Origin: Xanthomonas sp. 10-10
Lineage (GTDB): Bacteria; Pseudomonadota; Gammaproteobacteria; Xanthomonadales; Xanthomonadaceae
Direction of reading: 5' to 3'
DNA: 64,000 bases
Assembly (NCBI RefSeq): GCF_040182365.1
Contig: NZ_CP144460.1
Location: forward strand, 868,001-932,000
Shown: piece by piece, positions 1 to 9,132 of the stretch
How positions within the stretch are numbered: the stretch's first letter is position 1
Layout: each line of letters begins with the position of its first letter
Notes under the pieces: generated by a model
Seen by the model: the letters and a program-made list of their open reading frames with translations, nothing else
What the model was told of the DNA's origin: nothing
Database searches by the model: none
Position numbers and translations under genes: made by a program

Positions 1-815
1 TGAGCGATGGGCGTTACTACATCTATGCCACCACCGGCGTGGTCACCAGTACCGACCGGACCAAGTTCAGCAATGCGGGTGCGATCTTCAGCAGCATGCC
101 GAGCTGGGTGCGCAGCTACAACCCGGACAACCAGCTGTGGGCGCCGGATGTGTCCTTCCACGGCGGCAAGTACCTGATGCATTACACCGCCTCCAAGTTC
201 GCCACCAACACCTCGGCGATTGCGCTTGCCAGCAGCAGCACCGGCAAGCCTGGCTCGTGGAAGGATCAAGGCATCGTCTACACCTCCAAAAGCAGCGACG
301 ACTACAACGCCATCGACGGCAATCTGGTAGTGGACGGTAACGGCAAGTGGTGGCTGGCGTTCGGCTCGTTCTGGTCGGGCATCAAGCTGATCCAGCTCGA
401 TCCGGGCACCGGCAAGCAGCTGTCCGGCAACACGACGCGCTACAGCCTGGCGAGCCGGCCGTCCCCGGGCGCGGTGGAGGCACCGTTCATCCAGCAGGCC
501 AATGGCTGGTACTACCTGTTCGTGTCGTTCGATGCGTGCTGCAAGGGCGCCAGCAGCACCTACAAGATCGCGGTGGGGCGTGCGCGCTCGGTGACCGGGC
601 CGTATCTGGATCGCGCCGGTGTGGACATGCGCAACGGCGGCGGCACGGTGATCCAGTCCGGCTTGGGCAGCATGCATGGGCCAGGCGGGCAATCGGTGTT
701 CCGCGATGGCGACGGCGACATCCTGGTCTACCACTACTACGACGACCGCGGCGACGCGCGCCTGGGCATCAATCGGCTGGGGTATGACGGCAGTGCATGG
801 CCGGTGGTGCAGTAG
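1..815 (+). CDS. GH43 endo-arabinanase, 5'-truncated by the window edge
   Basis: C-terminal part of a secreted glycoside hydrolase family 43 enzyme, probably arabinan endo-1,5-alpha-L-arabinosidase, which cuts the arabinan side chains of plant pectin. The reading frame is already open at base 3, so the N-terminus and signal peptide lie outside the window. Visible family landmarks are WAPDV, NAIDGN (the Asp that tunes the acid), VEAPF (the general-acid Glu) and HGPGG near the C-terminus. The FDACCKG segment is typical of bacterial arabinanases. The call fits the plant-cell-wall-degrading content of Xanthomonas. A related GH43 arabinofuranosidase is less likely but cannot be excluded without the missing part. 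Confidence 0.85.
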   Translation, partial: SDGRYYIYATTGVVTSTDRTKFSNAGAIFSSMPSWVRSYNPDNQLWAPDVSFHGGKYLMHYTASKFATNTSAIALASSSTGKPGSWKDQGIVYTSKSSDDYNAIDGNLVVDGNGKWWLAFGSFWSGIKLIQLDPGTGKQLSGNTTRYSLASRPSPGAVEAPFIQQANGWYYLFVSFDACCKGASSTYKIAVGRARSVTGPYLDRAGVDMRNGGGTVIQSGLGSMHGPGGQSVFRDGDGDILVYHYYDDRGDARLGINRLGYDGSAWPVVQ

Positions 816-962
816 CAGCGATCAATGGGGCACGCTGCTGCTCCCTGCAATGGCGCAGCGATCGGGCGATGCGTGTTGCCGTGATCTGCCGGCGCTGCCG
901 ACTGCCGAAACTACGCTGCCGCCAGCGCCGCCGAGCAATGCCCGGCATCCGCTGACGCACGC

Positions 963-2636
963 TCAGCGCGTGGCCGCTTCGGGCTTGCGCACGCGTTTGG
1001 CCGGCGCCGCCTGGGTCGCTGAGTCCGGATACAGATTCAACAGCATCAAGGTCACGCCATTGGTCCAGCCAAAGCCGTCCTGCAAGGCGTATTCGCCGCC
1101 GCCGCCACCGGCCGCATCGGCATCCAGGCCGTATTTTTCGACCAGCTTGTGCTCGCGCGCGAACAGCGCCTGCACCTGGGTGAGGAAACGTTCGCCGATG
1201 GTGCGCGCCAGTGCGTCTTCGCCGTAGCGACGCAAGCCGTCCACCGCCACCCACTGCAGCGGCGCCCAGCCATTGGGCTCGTCCCATTGCTGGCCGGTCT
1301 TCACCGCGGTGGTGGCCAGGCCCCCGGGGCGCAGCAGACGCGCGCGCACCACGGTGGCGGTGCGCTTGGCATGGGCATCCGACGCCAGGCCTGCGAACAG
1401 CGGATACAACGCAGCGGCGGTGACCTGGTCGCTGAGCGTGCGGTTCTGCCAGTCGTAGTCGGCGTAGTAGCCGGCGGCGTTCCACAGATGCGCCTCGATG
1501 GCCTGCTTGCGTTGCTGCGCCAGTGCGGCGTAATCGAGCGTGCACTCGGCGCCCGGCTGCGTACACGCCTGCGCCAGGGTGCGCTCCAGGTGATACAGCA
1601 GGCTGTTGAGATCGATCGGGATGATGGCGGTGGTGCGGATGGTGCGCAGGTTCTGCCCATCGGCCAACCAGCGGCTGGTGTAGTCCCAGCCGCTCTCGGC
1701 ACCGGCGCGCAGGTCGCGGTAAACCTCGGTGGCGGGACGGTCCTTTACTTCGGCTGCGGTGCGGGTGTCGTGCAGCCAGGCCTCCGGACGCGGCGTGTCG
1801 CGCTCGTCCCAATAGCGGTTGAGCACGCTGCCATCGGCCAGGCGCACCACATGGCGCGCGGCTTCGCCGGGCTGGAGCCCGTCGCTGCCCTGCATCCAGT
1901 ACGCGTATTCCTTTTGCAGCTGCGGCAGATACCGCTGATAGACCGCCTCGCCTTCCACACCGGCCTGCAGTTCCACCATGTAGGAGAAGAACGGCGGCTG
2001 CGAACGGCTGAGGTAGTAGCTGCGGTTACCGTTGGGGATATGCCCGTAGGTATCGATCAGGTAGGCGAAGTTGTCCAGCATCTGACGGCTGAGCGTGGTC
2101 TCGCCGCTCTTCACTAGGCCGAGCATGGTGAAGTAGGAATCCCAGTAGTACACCTCGCGGAAGCGCCCGCCCGGCACCACGTACGGGTGCGGCAGCGCCA
2201 GCAGGCTGCTGTGCGGTGGCACGTGGGTCTGGCTGCGCACCAGCTTCGGCCACAACAGGTCGATGTGTTCGCGCAGCGCCGTGTCCTGGCGGATGGCGTC
2301 GGTCTGCACCGGCGGCGATTCTTCGAAATTGGCATCCACGAACTTGCGCAGATCGAAGCCCGGGTGATCGTGCTGCGCCAGATAGTCGGCATTGATCAGG
2401 GCCGGGTCGCGCAGCGGCAGGAAGTCGACGAAATGCTTCTGGTCGTCGAACAGCTCGCCGCTCTGCACGGCCTGGAACAGTTCCGGGTAGGCCACATCGG
2501 GCGTCGGCGGCGTGGACGCAGGCGCATTGACGACCGGAGTGTCCATCGGCGCGGCAGTCAGCGTGCACGGCGCGACGAACATGCTCAGCGACAGGCCAAG
2601 CAGCGACGTGCAGCACGGGGGCGCGGCAGAACTCAT
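963..2636 (-). CDS. treA: periplasmic trehalase
   Basis: GH37 trehalase of 557 residues, hydrolysing trehalose to two glucoses in the periplasm. Trehalase signature 1 (PGGRFREVYYWDSY) lies near residues 153-168, signature 2 (QWDEPNGWAP) near 447, and the glycine-rich GGGGGEY loop near 508. The open frame extends upstream to 3074, but I place the start at 2636. There GGAG sits 5 nt before ATG and the product begins with a signal-peptide-like stretch (MSSAAPPCCTSLLGLSLSMF). A start at 2669 is the alternative. It is transcribed towards the arabinanase gene and diverges from the gene at 3212. Confidence 0.95.
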   Translation of the reverse strand: MSSAAPPCCTSLLGLSLSMFVAPCTLTAAPMDTPVVNAPASTPPTPDVAYPELFQAVQSGELFDDQKHFVDFLPLRDPALINADYLAQHDHPGFDLRKFVDANFEESPPVQTDAIRQDTALREHIDLLWPKLVRSQTHVPPHSSLLALPHPYVVPGGRFREVYYWDSYFTMLGLVKSGETTLSRQMLDNFAYLIDTYGHIPNGNRSYYLSRSQPPFFSYMVELQAGVEGEAVYQRYLPQLQKEYAYWMQGSDGLQPGEAARHVVRLADGSVLNRYWDERDTPRPEAWLHDTRTAAEVKDRPATEVYRDLRAGAESGWDYTSRWLADGQNLRTIRTTAIIPIDLNSLLYHLERTLAQACTQPGAECTLDYAALAQQRKQAIEAHLWNAAGYYADYDWQNRTLSDQVTAAALYPLFAGLASDAHAKRTATVVRARLLRPGGLATTAVKTGQQWDEPNGWAPLQWVAVDGLRRYGEDALARTIGERFLTQVQALFAREHKLVEKYGLDADAAGGGGGEYALQDGFGWTNGVTLMLLNLYPDSATQAAPAKRVRKPEAATR

Positions 2637-3211
2637 GGCATCTCCAGAACGGGCAGTGGCGTCAGGCATGGTAAACGACCGAAGTGGCAGGCGGGACCGC
2701 GTGCGCTGCCGCAACGCCGGCAGACTTCGCGCAGTGACAACGGGATTCAGCAAGGTGATCCGGCGCGCCGCCGCAACGTGCGCCAATCCAGGCGTATCGG
2801 CGCCGATCCAGTCAGCTTGAGCGGCGCGACGGCGCACTGAGTCCAATGCCATCGCTGCAAGAAGTGCGCCAGCGCACGGCAGGCAAGCGGCAAACGCGCA
2901 TAGCCGAGGTCGACGACATGCCCGCGGATGATGGCCCTGCGCGCGCGCAGGTGCCGACGTCGGCTTGTCAGCGTCAGTGCCAGGCCCGGGACTGCCCGGC
3001 CGATCATCGGGCACCGGCCAGCGCGCACCGTGGCCGCGCGATGGGTGATCGGTAGAGCCGGGGCCTGCGCTCAATGTGAATGGCGACTGGTCCCTGTCGA
3101 GCAGACAACGAATTTCAAACGCGCGTAAACGCCGCGACCGCTAGATTTGCGCGCTCCGCACCGGGGTTGGTGGTGCGGTGCCCGTCTCTTACCTTATCGG
3201 TCTCCCGCATT
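2637..3211. other. 575-bp divergent intergenic region
   Basis: Lies between the divergent treA and the gene at 3212, so it must hold promoters for both. The minus-strand frame stays open through most of it (to 3074), but the encoded sequence is arginine/alanine-rich low-complexity with no recognisable domain, typical of high-GC noise. I see no clear repeat, RNA gene or operator. Confidence 0.5.
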
Positions 3212-4231
3212 GTGATCACCCGCAGGAAGGAAGCGCTTGTCGCGCATGTTGCTGCAGCCGCATGCACGGGCGCCATCCTGTTTTTTCTTGCGTGCCTGTT
3301 GCTGTACATGCCGGCTCCGCGTCTGGCCGTGCAGCAGGATGAAAGCCTGCTGGTGTATTTCCTGCCGCGTCCGCAGGTGACGCCGCCGGCGCCGCCGGTC
3401 CAGCCGCCGCCGCAGGAGCAGCCCAGGCGGCAACAACGCGCCAGCGCCGCTTCCGCATCGGCCGCCCGTCGTGCGCCACCGCCCACGCGCACCCCGCCGC
3501 CGCAGCGTCAGGTCGCGGCCGCCAACGCACCGGCCGATGCATCGATGGCAGCGCAGCTGTATACCCGCGAGGGCCGTCTGCGCATGCCACTCGACACCAA
3601 GGTGGACCCGATGGCGCAAGGCGGCGCAGTGCCGCCGGGGATGACCGACGCGCGCGCGCAGGCCAAGGCGCGCAACGTGATGGAGCGGGTCAACCCGGTG
3701 CAGTACCAGGACACGCGCTTTGCCAAGGATTGGAAGAGCGACGGCACGCTGGGCGACGTGGCGATGCAGGAAATGAATCGCGGCATGAAGAAGTTCAACG
3801 ACATGCTCAACGGGCCGCAGACGCAGGTGGCCAAGGCACGCCCGCCGCCGGACGTGCGCTTCAATCCTGCGCTGGCCGCAAATCAGGCCGACATGGGCAG
3901 CGAAGCCACCGGCGATGCGTACAAGGCCGCGCCGATCGCACACGAAACCTTGCCCGACCTCAAGGGCGAAGCCAGCCGCCGCATCCGCGAGGCATTGGCG
4001 GCGCTGGAACAACGCAGCGCACGCTGCGATGGGTCCAGGCGCAAGTCGCTGCTGTCGCCGGTCCGCACGCATCTGTCCGACCTGGAGCGCGCCGAACACG
4101 CGCTCAACAATGGCGCCGACCCGGTGATGGCTGCACAGCTGTTGCCACGTCAGGCCGACAGTGCCTACGACCTGGCGCGTCGCGCGCTGTGGTATGCCGA
4201 CCGGCAATTGAAGCAGTGCGCGGTGGGGTAG
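3212..4231 (+). CDS. single-pass membrane protein with proline-rich periplasmic region, function unknown
   Basis: About 339 residues from a GTG start. The N-terminus is MITRRKEALVAHVAAA followed by one hydrophobic segment (about residues 9-32). Next comes a proline/glutamine/arginine-rich stretch (VTPPAPPVQPPPQEQPRR and similar, about 45-110) and then an alpha-helical, charged C-terminal domain with a Cys. The TM plus Pro-rich spacer resembles the topology of TonB or TolA, but I see no TonB C-terminal motif. The frame is open from 3080, and GTG at 3212 was chosen because it places the TM segment at the N-terminus. No operon partner: both neighbours are on the minus strand. I do not recognise a function. 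Confidence 0.7.
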   Translation: MITRRKEALVAHVAAAACTGAILFFLACLLLYMPAPRLAVQQDESLLVYFLPRPQVTPPAPPVQPPPQEQPRRQQRASAASASAARRAPPPTRTPPPQRQVAAANAPADASMAAQLYTREGRLRMPLDTKVDPMAQGGAVPPGMTDARAQAKARNVMERVNPVQYQDTRFAKDWKSDGTLGDVAMQEMNRGMKKFNDMLNGPQTQVAKARPPPDVRFNPALAANQADMGSEATGDAYKAAPIAHETLPDLKGEASRRIREALAALEQRSARCDGSRRKSLLSPVRTHLSDLERAEHALNNGADPVMAAQLLPRQADSAYDLARRALWYADRQLKQCAVG

Positions 4232-4299
4232 GTGGGACGTTTGCGCTACGGCGTAAATCCGACGGAACGCTACGGCACTCCGCCGAGCGCTACTGTGAG

Positions 4300-4337
4300 C
4301 CCCTCTCCCGCCCGCGGGAGAGGGGTTGGGGTGAGGG
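4300..4337. repeat. palindromic intergenic repeat, 'ccctctcccg' family
   Basis: Stem arms ccctctcccg and cgggagaggg around a short loop, followed by gttggggtgaggg. The same element, more or less decayed, occurs at 11748-11792, four times in 12096-12290, and at 56555-56590. Here it sits between convergent genes (3212-4231 plus, 4364-5296 minus), where it could act as a bidirectional terminator. Confidence 0.8.
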
Positions 4338-4363
4338 TACTGCTACGGCAGCGAAGCAGCTGC

Positions 4364-5296
4364 CTAGGCCAGACTCTGCCGGTAGCGATCCTTCTCTGCG
4401 CTCAGCGCAATTTCCGCGCGTAAAAAGACCTGGCCGATCGGCTCGTCGGCGCGGGTGGCTTGCGCGTGGCCGAGCAAGACCGTCAGTCCCAGCCCCTGTT
4501 GCAGCTGCGCGACGTCGCGCAGCTGCTGCAGCGTGCGGTCGGCATCGGGGCCACGCAGGACGGCGATGAATTCCGCGCTGTCGGTGACCCGGTCGATACT
4601 GTTGCCCGGCCCCTGCACGAGTGCGGCGAATGCCTGATCGAGCTGTTGCAAGTTGCGGCCAAGCAGGCGCTCGCTCTGGCGTTCGGCCAATGCGGCCAGT
4701 TCTTGCACTTCCAGGATCACCAGCTGGTAGGGCGCCTCGGCAGCCAGCGCGGTCGCGGCGGCAGCCGCGGCCGGCTGCAGGATGGCGGCACGCTCCTGGT
4801 GCAGCGCCTCCTGGCGTGCGTCCAGCAGGTGCATGGTGACGCGGGCCAGCGCCTGCAGGCCGGTACGCTGATGTTCGTTGAGCGTGCGCGGTTCGGTATC
4901 GAGCACGCACACGGTGCCCAGCGCCACGCCTTCGGGCGTCACCAACGGCATGCCTGCGTAGAAGCGTGCGCCGGTGTCGCCGGTGACCACGGAAATATCG
5001 CGGAACCGCGGGTCCTGGGTCAGGTCCGGCACTTCCATCAGCTGGCTCGGGTCGCGAATGGCGTGGTCGCACACCGCCTGGCTGCGGTCGGTCTGTTGCA
5101 GCCCCAGGCCAAGTTGGGCCTTGAACCACTGACGGTCGCGGTCCACCAACGACATCAGTGCAATGGGCGTATCGCATAGCGATGCGGCCACCTGCACGAT
5201 GTCCTGATACGTATCTTCCGGCAGGCTGTCGACGATGCGATACCCATCGAGGACCTGCTGGCGGGAGGCTTCATCTGCCGTCGGCATCTCTTTCAT
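4364..5296 (-). CDS. GAF domain protein with degenerate C-terminal GGDEF-like domain
   Basis: 310 residues from ATG 5296 (ATG 5287 possible). A GAF domain fills about residues 15-165 (ALMSLVDRDRQWFKAQLG ... GMPLVTPEGVALGTVCVLD). It closely resembles the GAF domain of the larger protein at 9133-11730. The remaining 140 residues follow a GGDEF domain outline: DRVTDSAEFIAVL is where RxGGDEFxxxL should be, and the end resembles the usual RADxALYxAK tail. The catalytic GGDEF signature is therefore lost and the protein should not make c-di-GMP. It may be a ligand- or partner-binding sensor. The frame is open to 5635, but no good start lies there. Confidence 0.8.
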   Translation of the reverse strand: MKEMPTADEASRQQVLDGYRIVDSLPEDTYQDIVQVAASLCDTPIALMSLVDRDRQWFKAQLGLGLQQTDRSQAVCDHAIRDPSQLMEVPDLTQDPRFRDISVVTGDTGARFYAGMPLVTPEGVALGTVCVLDTEPRTLNEHQRTGLQALARVTMHLLDARQEALHQERAAILQPAAAAAATALAAEAPYQLVILEVQELAALAERQSERLLGRNLQQLDQAFAALVQGPGNSIDRVTDSAEFIAVLRGPDADRTLQQLRDVAQLQQGLGLTVLLGHAQATRADEPIGQVFLRAEIALSAEKDRYRQSLA

Positions 5297-5648
5297 CGGA
5301 TCAGCCAAACACCTGTCGAGGAGAGCGGCCAACCTTAAAGGACTGGCCGATAACGTGGCGTGGATAGGATAGGCGCCGCCGCTGGAGATCGAAGTGATGC
5401 AGCGACGTGCGGGGTGCAATGATGATCGCCTACGGCCCGGCGTGTACTGCTGCAATCGCCAGTCGATGCAACAGGCCGGCAATCGCGCAGCCGTTGTGGC
5501 GCGATGCCGGTAGCGGCGCGATCGGACTGCGCACCGCCAATCAGACGATCGAGCACTGGAACAGCCGGCCATCAACTGATCAACCGGATCAACCGGCAAA
5601 TCTCCCAAACCGTCCCGCACCGGGCAACGCAGCATCGCTGTCCACCCA
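5297..5648. other. intergenic region, no gene seen
   Basis: About 350 bp between two minus-strand genes. It contains short direct repeats around 5574-5596 (gatcaaccg twice) but no ORF with family character. The promoter of the GAF gene should lie in its left half, and the terminator of the M16 protease gene is at its right end. Confidence 0.5.
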
Positions 5649-5671
5649 CCCGCCTGTGTCGCGCAGGCGGG
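5649..5671 (-). terminator. hairpin terminator of the M16 protease gene
   Basis: Perfect 8-bp stem cccgcctg / caggcggg with a 7-nt loop, starting 18 bp past the stop codon of the minus-strand protease gene. There is no long T tract. Confidence 0.6.
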
Positions 5672-5689
5672 CAGGGCATCAGGCGAGTG

Positions 5690-8569
5690 TCAGCGCTTGA
5701 CCGGCTTGCCGTCGGCGTCCAGCACCTGCACCTCGCCCAGCTTGAGCGCACGCACCGGGGCCTCGATCTTCTTCAGGTCGCCCACGATCACCCAGGTCAT
5801 CGCGTCGGGCTTGATGATCTGTGCGATGGCCTTCTGCGCGGCCGGCTGGTCGATCGCTTCCAGGCGCGGCTTGAGCGTCTGCACGTAGTCGTCAGGGCGG
5901 TCGAACTGCACGATGCCTTCGATCGCACCGAGCACGGCGGTGGTGGTTTCGTAGCTGCCGGGCAGGGCGCGGATGCTCTGGTTCTTGATCTTTTCGATCT
6001 CCTCGCCGGTCAGTGGCTTGTCGCCGACGATGGCGCGGGCCTCCTTGAGGATCTCGTTGGCCGACTCGGCGGTCTTGTCGGTCTGCACCGGTGCGGAGAA
6101 CAGATACGGCCGCTGGCCCTGCGCATCCATCAGGCGGGTGCCGGCACCGTAGGCCCAGCGCTTGCTCTCGCGCAGGTTCATGTTCAACCGCGAGGTGAAG
6201 GTGCCGCCGAAGGCATCGTCGGCCACGCCGATGGCCAGGTTGTCCTGCGTTTTGGTCGACGGTGCGAGCAGGCCCGCCAGGATCACCGACTGCGGCGCAT
6301 CCGGCCGGTTGATCAGGTACACGCGCGGCTTGGGCTGGGCGGCCACATCGACCAGGTTCTTCTTCGGCAGCGGGCTGGCCGGGGCCTTCCAGTCGCCGAA
6401 GGCCGCATCCAGCTGCGGGATGATCTGCGCCAGGGTGGTGTCGCCGGCGACCAGGATGCGCAGGTTGTCCGGGCGCAGCCACTGGCTGTGGAAGGCCTGC
6501 AGGTCCTTGGCATCGAGGCTCTTGATCGCTGCCTCGGTGCCGCTGCCGGTGAGCGGGATGCCGTACGGATGCTTGTCGCCGTACAGCAGCGGCGGCAGCG
6601 CACGCAGACCCAGGCTGGTGGGCTTGGTCTTTTCCTGCGCGATGCCGGCCAGCCACTGACCACGGATGCGTTCGATGTCCGACGCGTTGAACGCCGGGTT
6701 GCGCACGATGTCGGAGAACAAGTGCAGCGACGGCTGCAACTGGTCGTTGAGGGCATTGAGCGAGGCGCTGCAGCTATCCAGATCGCAGCCGACGCCGGTG
6801 ATCGCCCCCAGGCGCTGCTTGCGCTGGGCCACTTCCACCGAATCCAGCGAGGCGGTGCTCTCGTTCATCAGTGCGGCGCTGAAGCTGGCGGTGCCGAGCT
6901 TCTTGCCCTGGTCGGCGGCATAACCGGCGTCGAACAGCAGCTCGACCTGGGTGACCGGGATGGTGTGGCGCTCGGCCAGGATCACCTCGATGCCGTTCTT
7001 CAACTTGCCGCGCTGCAGTTTGGGGAAGCTCAGGTCGGGGAACTGGGTGGTCTTGGGCACGCCCTTGTTGCGGTCCACCTTGGAGGCGGCGACGGTGTAC
7101 TTGCCGGCGGCGGGGAGCTTGGGCGCCGGCTTGCCCGGTTCGGCGGCGCGTGCGACCACTGCCTTGTCTTCGGCAGCCGGGTCGAAATCCTTGCCGGCCG
7201 GCAGCACGGTGAGCAGATAGTCGCCCTTGCCGAACCAGGTGGCGGAGGCCTGCCTGACGCTGTCCACGGTGGCGGCCTGGCCGCGCTGCAGGTCTTTCTT
7301 GTAGGCGCCCGGGTCGCCGCGATAGACCTGGCCCTCGGCCAGGAGCACCGCCTTGCCGGTGAAGCCGCCGACCTTTTCCAGCCCGCGCACGAAGCCGGCG
7401 CGATAGGCCACCTGGGCCCGTTGAAGTTCGTCGGCGGTCGGGCCCTGGGCGATGAATTTCCTGAGCTCTTCGTCGATCACCGCCTCGACCTTGGCCGGGT
7501 CCACGCCGTCCTTGACGTCGGCCTGGATCTGCACCTGGCTGGACAGCGCGAACGGCTGCACCGCGGCGGACACGTCATCGACCAGCTTGTCCTGGTAGAC
7601 CAGACGCTGATACAGCCGCGAGGTCTTGCCGCCGCCCAGCACGGTGGTGGCCAGATCCAGCTGGATCATGTCGTCGGTGCCCAGCTGCGGCGCGGCCCAG
7701 GTGCGGTAGATCCGCGGCTGCGAGACATGGTCGTGCTGCACGCCGCGCTTCTGCGCGGCCAGCGGCGTGACCCACGGCTGCTGACGCGCCACCGGCTTGC
7801 CGGACGGGATATCGCCAAAGTACTGCGCGGCCTTGGCGCGCGCCTGCGCCACGGTGATGTCGCCGGCCAGCACCAGGGTGGTGTTGGCGGCGCCGTAGTT
7901 GTCGTTGAACCACTGTTTGACGTCGCCCAGCGAGGCCGCGTCCAGATCTTCCATCGAGCCGATGGTGTCGTGCTGGTACGGGTGGTTGGCCGGAAACAGG
8001 TTGGACAGGATGTTCTGGTCCACGCGGCCATAGGGGCGGTTTTCGCCCTGGCGCTTTTCGTTCTGCACCACGCCGCGCTGGGTGTCGAGTTCTTCCTGGC
8101 CGATCGCGCCGAGCAGGTGGCCCATGCGGTCCGATTCCAGCCACAGCGCGGTATCCAGCGCGGTGGTCGGCACCGTTTCGAAATAATTGGTGCGGTCGAA
8201 CCAGGTGGTGCCGTTCATGTCGGTGGTGCCGACCTGCTCCAGCGGCGCGAAGAAGCTGCCCTTGTTGTTTTCCGAACCGGAGAACATCAGGTGCTCGAAC
8301 AGGTGGGCAAAGCCGGTCTTGCCGGCCGGCTCGTCACCGGAACCGATGTGGTACCAGATGCTTACCGCCACCACCGGCGCCTTGTGGTCTTCGTGCACCA
8401 CCACGGTCAGGCCGTTGGGCAGGGTGAAGCGGGTGTAGGCGATGTCGGGGATGGCGCTGTTGTCCGTAGTCTTGGACAGGCTGGCCGGGGCGGCCTGTGC
8501 GGCGGGCGGAACGGTACCGGCAGCGGCGCCGAGCACGCCGGCGATCAACAAGGACAACGGACGCAGCAT
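5690..8569 (-). CDS. M16 family zinc metalloprotease (pitrilysin/insulinase-like), secreted
   Basis: 959-residue two-lobed M16 peptidase with a signal peptide (MLRPLSLLIAGVLGAAAGTV, cleavage near AQA-AP). The inverted zinc motif HxxEH is HLFEH at residues 89-93, inside GFAHLFEHLMFSGSE. The downstream glutamate ligand is in the VVQNEKRQG segment. The C-terminal half is the usual inactive M16 lobe (ILAERHTIPVTQVELLFDAG). The full length is as expected for a fused pair of M16 halves. The start at 8569 has GGAG 6 nt upstream, and the long upstream open frame is noise. It acts in the periplasm or at the outer membrane on peptides; the substrate is unknown. Confidence 0.93.
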   Translation of the reverse strand: MLRPLSLLIAGVLGAAAGTVPPAAQAAPASLSKTTDNSAIPDIAYTRFTLPNGLTVVVHEDHKAPVVAVSIWYHIGSGDEPAGKTGFAHLFEHLMFSGSENNKGSFFAPLEQVGTTDMNGTTWFDRTNYFETVPTTALDTALWLESDRMGHLLGAIGQEELDTQRGVVQNEKRQGENRPYGRVDQNILSNLFPANHPYQHDTIGSMEDLDAASLGDVKQWFNDNYGAANTTLVLAGDITVAQARAKAAQYFGDIPSGKPVARQQPWVTPLAAQKRGVQHDHVSQPRIYRTWAAPQLGTDDMIQLDLATTVLGGGKTSRLYQRLVYQDKLVDDVSAAVQPFALSSQVQIQADVKDGVDPAKVEAVIDEELRKFIAQGPTADELQRAQVAYRAGFVRGLEKVGGFTGKAVLLAEGQVYRGDPGAYKKDLQRGQAATVDSVRQASATWFGKGDYLLTVLPAGKDFDPAAEDKAVVARAAEPGKPAPKLPAAGKYTVAASKVDRNKGVPKTTQFPDLSFPKLQRGKLKNGIEVILAERHTIPVTQVELLFDAGYAADQGKKLGTASFSAALMNESTASLDSVEVAQRKQRLGAITGVGCDLDSCSASLNALNDQLQPSLHLFSDIVRNPAFNASDIERIRGQWLAGIAQEKTKPTSLGLRALPPLLYGDKHPYGIPLTGSGTEAAIKSLDAKDLQAFHSQWLRPDNLRILVAGDTTLAQIIPQLDAAFGDWKAPASPLPKKNLVDVAAQPKPRVYLINRPDAPQSVILAGLLAPSTKTQDNLAIGVADDAFGGTFTSRLNMNLRESKRWAYGAGTRLMDAQGQRPYLFSAPVQTDKTAESANEILKEARAIVGDKPLTGEEIEKIKNQSIRALPGSYETTTAVLGAIEGIVQFDRPDDYVQTLKPRLEAIDQPAAQKAIAQIIKPDAMTWVIVGDLKKIEAPVRALKLGEVQVLDADGKPVKR

Positions 8570-9132
8570 GTGACACTCCAGAGCAGGACAATCGGCCGAG
8601 GGTAGTGGCTGCTTGGCGAGGCCGCAAATGCTGTTAGGCACGGAGGCGGCGGGCGGCAGTAGCACGCCGCCGGAAATACGAAAAACGGCGACAGAACTTC
8701 GTCTGGGCTGAGTTCGCGCCGTGAAATGGGATGTGCGCGGGCCGCAGCGGGCAGCTGCCCGGCTTGGGGCCCGGCAACCCAGGTCTTGCAGGTGCTGTGC
8801 GCCGGAAGCCCCGCGTGGCGGCTGGCTTGCCCGGGCCGCGCAGGCGGCGCGCCATCGGTACACGGACGCGCCGGGATCCGGCGGAGGTGCTGCAAGGGCT
8901 AGTGGCCGGGCCCCGCCACGCGCCGGCACGGCGTACATGCACGACGCGCGGCTGTAGCGGCCGGTCGCTGAGGCTGGCGCGATCGTCCCGCCACTGTGGC
9001 CCTCCCGCACCCGCCGCCACGGGTTGACCGGGCCGTAAGCGGGCCCGGCCGGACGCGCTCAAGTTGATCATCGCCTCGCCGTTACTTGGGGCGACCTACC
9101 TTCTTGGCCATACGCCGCCCGCCGATCACCCC
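8570..9132. other. 563-bp divergent intergenic region
   Basis: Separates the divergent M16 protease gene and the GAF-PAS-GGDEF gene. Very GC-rich. Open frames here encode only Arg/Pro/Ala-rich sequence. I see no repeat copies and no clear promoter motif. Confidence 0.5.

Noticed and set aside
3212..4231. TonB-type call for the Pro-rich membrane protein
   Set aside because: The N-terminal TM and Pro-rich spacer fit, but there is no recognisable TonB C-terminal domain and no exbB/exbD next to it.
5504..8605. 1033-codon plus-strand open frame
   Set aside because: Lies entirely opposite the M16 protease gene; its translation is His/Gln/Arg/Gly-rich antisense noise without motifs, as expected in high-GC DNA.
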